Part shown: positions 40,251 to 48,375 of the stretch, piece after piece
Position numbering within the stretch: the stretch's first letter is position 1
Layout of the letters: each line of letters starts with the position of its first letter
NCBI RefSeq assembly: GCF_965204125.1
Contig: NZ_OZ241968.1
Coordinates: 992,001-1,056,000 of the forward strand
From: Poriferisodalis sp965204125
GTDB lineage: Bacteria > Actinomycetota > Acidimicrobiia > Acidimicrobiales > Poriferisodalaceae
Length of the DNA: 64,000 nucleotides
Reading direction: 5' to 3'
Position numbers and translations under genes: made by a program
Notes under the pieces: generated by a model
Told to the model about the DNA's origin: nothing
The model's database searches: none
What the model saw: only the letters and a program-made list of their open reading frames with translations

Positions 40251-40282
40251 GGCCGGCTGGGCGGCGGGCCGGCTGGGCGGTG
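40251..40282. repeat. Two 16-bp tandem units downstream of the sigma gene
   Basis: GGCCGGCTGGGCGGCG (40251-40266) is followed directly by a copy differing at one base (40267-40282). It lies between the sigma factor stop and the P3 promoter. Confidence 0.55.
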
Positions 40283-40288
40283 CGGCGG

Positions 40289-41917
40289 CTACTGGGTGAG
40301 GGTTATGGAGAGGGCGGTTGGCATGCCTTCGGCGTCGAGGGTGAGCGTGCCTGAGAGGTTGCCGCGCTCGGCGAGTGGGAGCGACTCGGTGCCGGTGGCG
40401 GTGAAGAAGCCGGTCATGGCCAGCGAGCCGTCGTCGTTGGCGGTGCCGCGGGCGGCCAGGCGCATCTCGGCAGACATGCCGTCGTCACCGGGGGCGAAGA
40501 CCAGCAGAGCGCTGAAGCGTCGTTCGTCGACCGCCGGGTCGGCAGCATCCAGCGACGCCGTGCTCGGCGAGATCACCGCAACCGACTCGGTGGAGGTGAT
40601 CGTCTCGGAGGTCTCGACGCCGTCGGCCGTGGTAGTGGTGACCGTGGTGACCGTCAACGACAGCGAACCGGCCACGTCGTAGCGGTCGGCGCCCGAGGGC
40701 GTGAATGTCAGCTCGGCGCCTTGCACGCTGCCGCTGGCCGACACCTCGGTGTCGGGCTGGATCACGACCTGCGTCGCCACGCTCGTCTCGATGATCTCCT
40801 CGGCACCGCCAGCGGCGGCCTCCGAAGCCGGGCTGTCGTCGATCACCGGCGTCGCAGCGACAGCAGCAACCGTCGCCGTGGCCTCGGCTTCCTGGGGAGC
40901 TGCCTCGACCACGGGCGCAACAGCAGCCGGGGCTGCAGCCTCAGCGGGTGTCACGGAACCGGCGGGATCCACCACGTCGGCAACACCGGTCACCGGCGCG
41001 GTGGCAGGAACGACGACGGGCGCATCGGGCGCCGGCAGCTCCACGGCCAGCGGCGTCAGCACCTCCATCACCGAATCGGGCAGCACCCGATCGGCGGCCT
41101 TGTGCACCGGCGAATCGACCGTCGGGGCGATCACGGCGGTCGCCAGCCCGAAGCCGACAGCGGCCTTGGCCACCACCGGCACGCCGACGGTTGCCGCATT
41201 CGCCGTGGCGGCGGCGGCACGGGTGGCCATCGGGGCGGTCTCGGCCAGCATCGGCATCGCCGAATGCAGCGCAGCGCGCCCGCTGCCGGGAGACGACTGG
41301 CTCGTCACCGCAGCGGCGGCACGCTCGCCGCGGCGCAGCAGCCCGATCAAGGCCACCGGCGCAGCAGCCGCCAGCTTCAGCGCAGCCCGAACGGCGTTGC
41401 GTGCCCGCGACACCCGTGCCCGGGCATTCTCCTCGGACACGCCGGCCTTGGCAGCGACTTCCTCGTAGCTCAGCTCCTCCACGAAGCGCAGCATGAGCGC
41501 CTCGCGGTACTGCTCGGACAGGTTGTCGACGGCATCGGCCAGCTCGGAATCGTCGATGTCGAGCCCCAGCTCGTCCTCGATGGACGACGGCGGGTTCAGC
41601 GCCCGGTCGTTCGACGCGAACCGCTCGGTCTTCTCGCCTTCCCGGCGCTTGCGATTCCCCTCGTCGCTGCAGACATTCGACAGGATGCGGTGCAGCCAGG
41701 GCCCCACCAGGTAGTTGCCGTTGAACCGCGGCATGGCCCGCAGCGCACGCACCAGCGCTTCCTGCACGGCGTCTTCCGCCGCCTCGGGGCAACCGAGCTT
41801 GCGGCGCGCGTGACCGAGCAGCTGCGGCCGGTACTCCCGCACCAGCTCGGCGAACGCTTCGTCGTCGCCGGCTTGGTACGCGAGAACCAGATCTCGGTCT
41901 TCAAGACGCAAGGCCAT
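40289..41917 (-). CDS. ECF-like sigma factor with a long, probably membrane-crossing C-terminal extension
   Basis: 542 residues from an ATG at 41917. Region 2 is clear at about residues 5-75 (LVLAYQAGDDEAFAELVREY, AEDAVQEALVRALRAMP, GPWLHRILSNVCSDEGNRKR). Region 4 is at about 115-170 (LSEQYREALMLRFVEELSYE, AKAGVSEENARARVSRARN). After it come two hydrophobic stretches, near 178-190 (LAAAAPVALIGLL) and near 245-270 (TVGVPVVAKAAVGFGLATAV). A 130-residue Ala/Pro/Val/Glu-rich linker then leads to a beta-rich end domain (about 405-542; GADRYDVAGSLSLTVTTVTT). The layout suggests a membrane-tied sigma factor whose far end may sense an outside signal. It lies 80 nt upstream of P3 on the same strand and inside the CWB2 island, which it may control. 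Confidence 0.75.
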   Translation of the reverse strand: MALRLEDRDLVLAYQAGDDEAFAELVREYRPQLLGHARRKLGCPEAAEDAVQEALVRALRAMPRFNGNYLVGPWLHRILSNVCSDEGNRKRREGEKTERFASNDRALNPPSSIEDELGLDIDDSELADAVDNLSEQYREALMLRFVEELSYEEVAAKAGVSEENARARVSRARNAVRAALKLAAAAPVALIGLLRRGERAAAAVTSQSSPGSGRAALHSAMPMLAETAPMATRAAAATANAATVGVPVVAKAAVGFGLATAVIAPTVDSPVHKAADRVLPDSVMEVLTPLAVELPAPDAPVVVPATAPVTGVADVVDPAGSVTPAEAAAPAAVAPVVEAAPQEAEATATVAAVAATPVIDDSPASEAAAGGAEEIIETSVATQVVIQPDTEVSASGSVQGAELTFTPSGADRYDVAGSLSLTVTTVTTTTADGVETSETITSTESVAVISPSTASLDAADPAVDERRFSALLVFAPGDDGMSAEMRLAARGTANDDGSLAMTGFFTATGTESLPLAERGNLSGTLTLDAEGMPTALSITLTQ

Positions 41918-42032
41918 TGCAGTTACGCATCCGAACAGCGGGAACGCCATCGCTCCCGTCAAACATGATGCTACCGCGACCCCCAAGCAGGCTTGCCGTC
42001 ACATTTTCGCGACTCCGGAAGTTAGGCGCAGC

Positions 42033-42066
42033 GCTGAATCTGCCGCCGATGCGCCGCAGATTCGGC
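42033..42066 (-). terminator. Strong hairpin after the P7 gene
   Basis: GAATCTGC (42036-42043) and GCAGATTC (42056-42063) are perfect inverted copies around 12 nt, and the stem continues 3 more pairs outward. It begins 8 nt after the P7 stop, so it probably ends that transcript and insulates the sigma gene. Confidence 0.55.
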
Positions 42067-42073
42067 CGCTAGG

Positions 42074-44875
42074 TCAGCCGCCGGAGTTGGCTCCCCTGGC
42101 GAGATCGCTCAGCAAGCGCGAGTCACGGCTGGAGACCACGAACAGGGCCCGCCCGGCGCTCACGCTCTCGTCGATGTCGGGGGTGCTGCTGTCGTCGAGC
42201 CGGTAGCTGGCTGCGAGACCCTCACGAAGGTCGATCCGCTTGCTGCGGACATCGATCGTCTGGGCGATGGCGTGATCGGGATCGTGGGTGGTGAACCGGA
42301 ACACCAACTCCTTCGCCGGAACAGGTGCCGCTATCTCGACCTGATCGGCTGGGATGCCGGTGACCGCCACGCCGTAGTCATCTATGAGCCCGCCCAGCAC
42401 ATCGTCGATCAGCTCCCCGACGGCGCCTGCGCCGGCTCCGACGACCGTGGTGCCGTCGGTTCGGAATGCTTGGACGTAGTCGTTGAACGAGACCAAGAAG
42501 CTGATCGAGCTGATGCCACCGGTGAATTCGGCTGTGCCGGTCAGGCCTTCCTCGCCGAGATCCACGACCTCTTCGTCGCCCTCGCACGGCTCGGTGAGCT
42601 CGGCCACGAAGTGCCGTGAGAAGTCGCGGTTGCTGTTCAGCGCCTCGACGAGCTGGCCGTAGGTCTGGTCGCGCTCCTGGCCGGCGGGGGCGTTGACGTG
42701 CCTGATGCTGATGAGCTGCCGGGTGGCGTCGACCCAGACCTGTGTTGCGGGCGGTTCGTCGCCCTCGACGGCTCCGGGCGTGAGCACTGCGGTGTCGGCT
42801 CGGGTGCTGTGTATCTCCCAGGCGTTGCCCGCCGCACCCGCCGCCGATCCGGACCACTTGGCCACGATGTACAGCGAGCCGCCCAATGACGCCTGCGCCC
42901 GCTGGCTGACCGTGGCGATCTGCGCCGGGCGCGTGGTCTGCACGCTGTCGTCCACGCCGGGATTCGGCGGACCGACCCTCACAGCGGCCACCCCCAGCCG
43001 CGCCTGTGGCTCCTCGACGAGGACGCGACGGCTGCCGCTGCGGCGCTCGCTGGCATTCACCGCCACACCGTTGCGAACGATGACCAGATCGTCGGGGGCC
43101 AATGCGTAGGTGCCGCCGCCAGATTGAAGATCGAACGAGTACAGCGCGGTGCCCAGGAACCGATCCAGGCGCAACCGCACCGGCTGGCCCACGGTCACTG
43201 CGGTGTCGTCCTCGGCCACCACGCGGATGCGGCCCGAGTTGACCGTGATGCCGCCGTCGGAGCCGGTCTCGGGATTGCGGTACTCGCTGGCCTTCACCGA
43301 GATCCACAGCTTGGTCGCCCCGGGCAAGGCGATGACCTCGATGGACGGCCCCCGGAACGACGGTCGCGGCGCAGGAATCGTGCGCGACGCCTCGCGGATC
43401 ACCCGCCGATCACCGTTGGTGCTGGGCCAGTCGTCGGCGGCCAGCAGGTCGATCTTGTCGCCGACCTCGAGTTCGCTGCGCAGCATGACGTCCAACGACG
43501 AGAACCGCTCGCACGGATCGGCCGTGCGGCTGCTGACTACCGGCTGCCCGGCGATCCAGGCCGGCACGCCGTTCACGAACAGCAGGTCGCTCAGCTTCGC
43601 AGCGAAGCGATCGCCGTCTACCTCGAGGCTCTCGCTGTAGCTGATCCGCAGCGTGCTCTCGCCCGCGCTCGCGGTGATCCTGGCGGTGAGCTGCCGGGCC
43701 GACGCGGCTGCTCGCACGGCAGCGCTCATAGTGGCCTCGTCGATCACGCTGCGCCCGCCGATGGCCACCACCAGCACATGGTTCTTGCGGCCGTCGATCT
43801 CCCGCGGCGTGCGAGCCAGGTAGCTGCTCACGGCGCGCGGCAACGGGCTGCCCGCCAGCAGCAGCGGGATGGGCCCGGAATCGCCCAGGCCTCCTCCCAG
43901 GACAGGGCCGGCCGCGACCGCATCGGCGACCGAATGGCGGCCCGTCAACGCCACGATGCTCGCCGTGGGCTCCAACTCATACCTGCAGGCGACGGTCAGC
44001 AGCTCTGCCATGGCCGTCTCCGCCGACGCGCTCGACGACGCCGCAACCCGCTCAACCTCGTCTACCCCTGCTTCCAGGAGCGCAGACACCACGGTGTCGG
44101 AGATCACCGCCGTGCCGCCCACGATCACCACACGCTCGATGCGCCGGTCTCGCAGGTACCTCGCGGCGGCTGCGGGCAGCTCGTTCTGACGAGACAGCAG
44201 CACCGGCAGCTCCCGTGCATAGGCCAATGGTCCAATGGCCACCGCCTCGGCGAGGCGTTCATCGCTGCCGTTCACCAGCACGGCTGCAACATCGTCGGTG
44301 GCGCACCACGTGGAGCCGCTGTCGAAATGAGCGGCAACCGCCGCAGCGGTCGCGTAGCGATCGGCGCCGGCGATGCGCCGAACCTCAGGTTCCGTCTCGA
44401 GCTCCGAGAGCTCATCGAGCACCCGTCTCGACACTGAGCTCGCTCCGCCCACCACGATCACCGTCGAGACGCCGTGGTGCTCGATGAAGTCGGCCACACC
44501 CTCTGGAAGGTCATCGGGGCGTGTCAGCAGCACCGGCGCCCCGAGATGCCCGGCCAGACCGGCAGTGACCGCACCATCGGCCAGTGCTCGCCCCGATGCC
44601 AGGATCACCGTGGAGATCGACCCGAGACCGCCGCGTTCGTGAACAAAGCGCTCGGCGAGGCGCAGCGCTGTCTCGTAACGGTCACGACCGGAGAAGGGCC
44701 GCACGCCAGCGGTCTCGTCCACCGACACCCGATCGGCCGGGTCGACCAGCAGCTCCGCGGCAGTATTGGCCGCCTCGACCGGACCGACATGCACGGTCGC
44801 CAGCATTGCCAAGCAGAGAACGCATGCGATTGCCGCCGACGCACAGCTCTTCATCCGCCGTGTCGGTAGCACCAT
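42074..44875 (-). CDS. Secreted CWB2 protein with an unrecognised C-terminal half (P7)
   Basis: 933 residues, ATG at 44875 with GAGGTGAG upstream (a second ATG seven codons later is possible). A signal peptide runs to about residue 35 (CASAAIACVLCLAMLATV). CWB2 repeats follow: FSGRDRYETALRLAERF, IAGADRYATAAAVAAHF and a weaker third with VAASSSASAETAMAELL, with LLTRPDDLPEGVADF and RVVIVGGTAVISDTVVSALL units. From about residue 390 the protein is beta-rich, without propeller or peptidase motifs: ARITASAGESTLRISYSESL, VTVGQPVRLRLDRFLGTALY, SLGGSLYIVAKWSG. I do not recognise this half. It is divergent from P4. Confidence 0.72.
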   Translation of the reverse strand: MVLPTRRMKSCASAAIACVLCLAMLATVHVGPVEAANTAAELLVDPADRVSVDETAGVRPFSGRDRYETALRLAERFVHERGGLGSISTVILASGRALADGAVTAGLAGHLGAPVLLTRPDDLPEGVADFIEHHGVSTVIVVGGASSVSRRVLDELSELETEPEVRRIAGADRYATAAAVAAHFDSGSTWCATDDVAAVLVNGSDERLAEAVAIGPLAYARELPVLLSRQNELPAAAARYLRDRRIERVVIVGGTAVISDTVVSALLEAGVDEVERVAASSSASAETAMAELLTVACRYELEPTASIVALTGRHSVADAVAAGPVLGGGLGDSGPIPLLLAGSPLPRAVSSYLARTPREIDGRKNHVLVVAIGGRSVIDEATMSAAVRAAASARQLTARITASAGESTLRISYSESLEVDGDRFAAKLSDLLFVNGVPAWIAGQPVVSSRTADPCERFSSLDVMLRSELEVGDKIDLLAADDWPSTNGDRRVIREASRTIPAPRPSFRGPSIEVIALPGATKLWISVKASEYRNPETGSDGGITVNSGRIRVVAEDDTAVTVGQPVRLRLDRFLGTALYSFDLQSGGGTYALAPDDLVIVRNGVAVNASERRSGSRRVLVEEPQARLGVAAVRVGPPNPGVDDSVQTTRPAQIATVSQRAQASLGGSLYIVAKWSGSAAGAAGNAWEIHSTRADTAVLTPGAVEGDEPPATQVWVDATRQLISIRHVNAPAGQERDQTYGQLVEALNSNRDFSRHFVAELTEPCEGDEEVVDLGEEGLTGTAEFTGGISSISFLVSFNDYVQAFRTDGTTVVGAGAGAVGELIDDVLGGLIDDYGVAVTGIPADQVEIAAPVPAKELVFRFTTHDPDHAIAQTIDVRSKRIDLREGLAASYRLDDSSTPDIDESVSAGRALFVVSSRDSRLLSDLARGANSGG

Positions 44876-44920
44876 GGTCTCTCACCTCACTTCCGCGAGT
44901 CGTCGGCAACGAATGCGCAC

Positions 44921-44951
44921 ACGCTATTTCAGTGTTTTCATGTCTTTACAA
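44921..44951 (-). promoter_or_regulatory. Possible promoter of P7 in an AT-rich block
   Basis: On the minus strand TTGTAA (44946-44951) and TAGCGT (44921-44926) are 19 nt apart in a strikingly AT-rich stretch (about 44926-44960). The spacing is slightly long, so the pair is tentative; the AT-rich DNA between the divergent P7 and P4 genes is real. Confidence 0.35.
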
Positions 44952-45031
44952 TTATTTTCCAGCACCACACCAAGGCCAGTGGCACCGCACAAGCATCGCG
45001 AGTTGCAGGAACTACAGGAATTGTGGCGAAG

Positions 45032-45037
45032 TACGTT
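45032..45037 (+). promoter_or_regulatory. Leaderless-type -10 element of P4
   Basis: TACGTT ends 6 nt before the ATG at 45044. The block GTACGTTGCC before the ATG is shared with P6 (51818-51827) and nearly with the interrupted gene P5. Confidence 0.45.
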
Positions 45038-45043
45038 GCCTGC

Positions 45044-48000
45044 ATGCGACGGCTGCTGATCGGATTGCTGGCATCGCTGCTGGCGCTCGGTGCCGCGCTG
45101 GCCTTGGCTCCGGGCGGCGCCTCGGCCCAGCAGGACAGGGCAGACGACGGCACCGATGAGGGCCCGTCCACCGACGTTGCCTTCGCGTACCTCCGCTTCG
45201 GCGGCGGCGATCGCTACGAGACCTCCTTGCGCATCGCCGAGGTGGTGGCGACTCTCGCCAACGATCAGCTCGACGTCGTTGTGCTGGTCTCGGGCGAGCG
45301 CTGGACAGACGCCGTCGTAGCTGCGCCGCTCGCCGGTGCCCGCGGCGCTCCGGTGCTGCTGACGCCCCCTGACGAGCTGCGGGGCGAGTTCTTGAGATTC
45401 CTGCAGCGGGTCGGCACCAGCACCGCCATCATCGTGGGACCGGTCGGCAACGACCCCCGCCACGGTCCCGGGCGGGGCGTCAGCGCAACGGTCGAGCGTG
45501 GGCTGCGCGACATCGGGTTGAGCGTGGAACGGATAGCGGGCGCAGACCGCTTCGGCACCAGCGTGGCCGTGGCCGAGCGGCTGAAGCCCGGCGACATGCC
45601 GGGGCTCGGCAACGGCAACACCGTCATCGTGGCCAGCGGCGACGTCTTCGCCGATGCCCTCGTGGCCGGGCCGTTTGCCGCGCTGGGACCGCACCCGGTG
45701 CTGCTGACGCCGCCCGACGAGCTGCATGCCGACGTGGCCGACTACCTGCGAGTCGCCCGCGCCCGGGACAACGTCCGCCATGTCGTGGTCATGGGCGGGA
45801 CTGCGGCGCTGGCCGAACCGGTGTCTCGGGCGATCGCCGACGCCGGCATGAGCGTGACCCGCCTCGCCGGCGCCACCCGCTTCGACACCGCCGTCCAGGC
45901 GGCCGAGCTGGTGGAGGATCGATACGAGGGCATCGACGACTCCGTCTGCTTCGAGGACAAGTCCTACGGCATCGCACGCGCCGACGTTCCCTTCGATTCG
46001 CTCAGCGCCGCACCGCTGCTCGGCAGGCTGTGCACCTCCTTGCTGCTCACCAACCCGCGTGCGGTGCCCGTGCCCACTGCCGTCTATCTCGATCTCAAGC
46101 TGCAGCAGCTTGCAGAAATCGACATCGATGCCGATGCGTACTTCGCGCTGCTGCACGTCTTCGGCGGCGAAGCAGCGGTGCAGCAGGCGTCGCTCGACAC
46201 GTACCTGTCCGAGGCCACGCAGCGCATCGCCGAAGGCCGCGCCGGGGAGATCGACAACGGGTCTGACTGGCCGGACGACAGCGACGAGCAGCACGACACC
46301 AGCAGCAAGCAGAGCGGCAGCAGCGCTCCGGCGCTCGACTGCGGCGGCTCCATCGGCGACGAGGCCCGCCGGCTGGTGCCCTCGACGAATGCCGAGGACC
46401 CGGCATGGTCGCCCGACTGCAGCCGGCTCGTGTACACCGAGAACGGCTCGCTGTGGACCGTCGCCAACGACGGCAGCGACCGCCGCCGGCTGCTCGATCG
46501 GGGCGCTGCCTACCTCTACTCCGCTGCGTGGTCACCCGACGGCACCGAGATCGCCTACGTGCGGGGCCACCAATCGGGCGGCAACTGGCGAGCCCACATC
46601 TGGAAGGTGAACGCCTCGGGCGGGCAGCCCGTCAGGCTCACCGGCGGCGCTGTGCGCGACGAGCACCCGCACTGGTCGCCCGACGGCACGTCCATCCTCT
46701 TCCAGCGAGCGTTCGACTGGCTGACATTCGTGCTCCTGATGGATCGCGACGGTGACAACGTGACGGCGCTGTCCTCCCACGGGCACCCGCAGGTGCCGCT
46801 GGCGTGGTCGCCCGACGGCACGAAGTTTGCGTTCGTCGAAGACGGGACGCTGTATGTGACCGATGTCGGCAACCGCATCCGGCGGTGGACCGTCACCCAG
46901 AACGTGTACCCGCGCGGCGAGGTCGCGTGGTCGCCGTCGGGCAATCGAATCGCCTATGCGCGAGGCGACATCTCGGGCTCGGACATCTACATCGCGGACA
47001 TCGACGGCACGAACGAAGAGCAGGTGACCGACCTCGACGGCCAGGCTCTCGCACCGCGCTGGTCGCCCGACGGCAAGCTGCTCGCGTTCCACACCATCAC
47101 CGACGACGGCAAGCACCGGTCGTTCGTCGTCGGGGCCAGCGGCGAGCCGAGCCCGTGGCGCACCAACTGCCGGCTCGACGTCAGCCACCCGTGGCCCCAC
47201 GGGGATCTTCCCGCCAGCGGCACGTTGCGGGTAGCGGTGCTGTTCGTCGACTTCCCCGACGCTGCCCCCGATCACAGCACCCGAGAGGAGGCCGATGTCG
47301 GGTTGCCCTATGTCGAGCAGTACCTCGAAGCGTCCAGCTACGGCAAGCTCGACATCGAGTTCGTGCCGGTGCATCGATGGCTGCGGGCTGATCACACCGC
47401 CGCAGAGAACATCGCGAGGAACGGGCATCACCTCCTCGAGGCCGACGGCGAGCTCACCAATCGAGCGGTCCGCCAGGTGTCGGGTGACCTCGACATCTCG
47501 ACCGTCGATGCGGTGATGGTGGTGTTCCCCAGCTCGCACTTCGAAACTGCTACCTCCTTTGCACCCAGGGACGTGGGCGGCAAGCGGATGCCGGTGATGT
47601 GGCTGAACACGTTCCCGGTCGAACGGCCTCGCGTTCCGAGATTCTGGGGGGCTGACAGTGCCAATCAGATCGGCCACTTCGTGGGCCTCCCCAGTCTCTT
47701 CCGCTACCCGGGGCAACCAGACATCCAGCCTGCGGCCAGCGAGACCTGGGTACATGCCGATTGGGGGCTGATGAACCTCGACAGCTATTTCCTCGCGTCC
47801 CGCGAACATGCAGGCCTGCTCGAGGTCTGGCACTACGCAAACGGCACCACCGGCACAGGTCACCACTACCGGCTGCGGCCCGAGGAGATGCTGGCCTGGA
47901 ATCGCTGGCATCTGGATTGGCTCGAAGAAGAGCAGGTGAGCTGCGTCACCGGGCACGCAGCGACGGTCGAGCTCTCGCCCATCGCCGAGCCGGGCGACGG

Positions 48001-48340
48001 CGTCGCGATGGTGGTGATCCCGCAGAACTCCTACTCGGCGATCGTGCTCGAAAGCCGTCGGGAGCTGGGCTACGACTCCGACCGTCAGGTTCAGCTGCGG
48101 GACGGAACGCGAGGCACGCTGCCCCGCCTCATCACCGAGGGCGTGCTGGCGTACACGGTCAACACCTCGCTCGGGTCGGGGCAGTCGCCGATCAGCTTCG
48201 CGGGCACCTCTGACAGCGTCTGGCTCGCCGAAGATCCGATTCTCGCCCTCGGCGAATCGATCGAGGTGCAGGGCTACGAGATCACCGTGACAGCCGACAG
48301 CGGCAACACGCACACCGTGCAGATCCGCAAGGTGACCTGA
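45044..48340 (+). CDS. Secreted CWB2 - PD40 propeller - degenerate M6-like peptidase (P4)
   Basis: 1098 residues from an ATG at 45044 (MRRLLIGLLASLLALGAALA signal peptide); seven extra upstream codons are possible but paralogues start here. CWB2 repeats: FGGGDRYETSLRIAEVV, IAGADRFGTSVAVAERL, LAGATRFDTAVQAAELV. PD40 blades begin near 445 (WSPDGTEIAYVRG, WSPDGTKFAFVED, WSPDGKLLAFHTI). The peptidase-like part keeps LRVAVLFVDFPDAAPDHST and SYGKLDIEFVPVHRWLR. Where P3 has HELAH, P4 has N874-Q-I-G-H878, and the later Asp is Ser, so the first zinc His, the catalytic Glu and the third ligand are lost. It is probably an inactive relative that still binds something on the cell surface. Confidence 0.85.
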   Translation: MRRLLIGLLASLLALGAALALAPGGASAQQDRADDGTDEGPSTDVAFAYLRFGGGDRYETSLRIAEVVATLANDQLDVVVLVSGERWTDAVVAAPLAGARGAPVLLTPPDELRGEFLRFLQRVGTSTAIIVGPVGNDPRHGPGRGVSATVERGLRDIGLSVERIAGADRFGTSVAVAERLKPGDMPGLGNGNTVIVASGDVFADALVAGPFAALGPHPVLLTPPDELHADVADYLRVARARDNVRHVVVMGGTAALAEPVSRAIADAGMSVTRLAGATRFDTAVQAAELVEDRYEGIDDSVCFEDKSYGIARADVPFDSLSAAPLLGRLCTSLLLTNPRAVPVPTAVYLDLKLQQLAEIDIDADAYFALLHVFGGEAAVQQASLDTYLSEATQRIAEGRAGEIDNGSDWPDDSDEQHDTSSKQSGSSAPALDCGGSIGDEARRLVPSTNAEDPAWSPDCSRLVYTENGSLWTVANDGSDRRRLLDRGAAYLYSAAWSPDGTEIAYVRGHQSGGNWRAHIWKVNASGGQPVRLTGGAVRDEHPHWSPDGTSILFQRAFDWLTFVLLMDRDGDNVTALSSHGHPQVPLAWSPDGTKFAFVEDGTLYVTDVGNRIRRWTVTQNVYPRGEVAWSPSGNRIAYARGDISGSDIYIADIDGTNEEQVTDLDGQALAPRWSPDGKLLAFHTITDDGKHRSFVVGASGEPSPWRTNCRLDVSHPWPHGDLPASGTLRVAVLFVDFPDAAPDHSTREEADVGLPYVEQYLEASSYGKLDIEFVPVHRWLRADHTAAENIARNGHHLLEADGELTNRAVRQVSGDLDISTVDAVMVVFPSSHFETATSFAPRDVGGKRMPVMWLNTFPVERPRVPRFWGADSANQIGHFVGLPSLFRYPGQPDIQPAASETWVHADWGLMNLDSYFLASREHAGLLEVWHYANGTTGTGHHYRLRPEEMLAWNRWHLDWLEEEQVSCVTGHAATVELSPIAEPGDGVAMVVIPQNSYSAIVLESRRELGYDSDRQVQLRDGTRGTLPRLITEGVLAYTVNTSLGSGQSPISFAGTSDSVWLAEDPILALGESIEVQGYEITVTADSGNTHTVQIRKVT

Positions 48341-48375
48341 GCGCTCGAGCAGGCAAGCGGCTCGGACGTGTGCGG

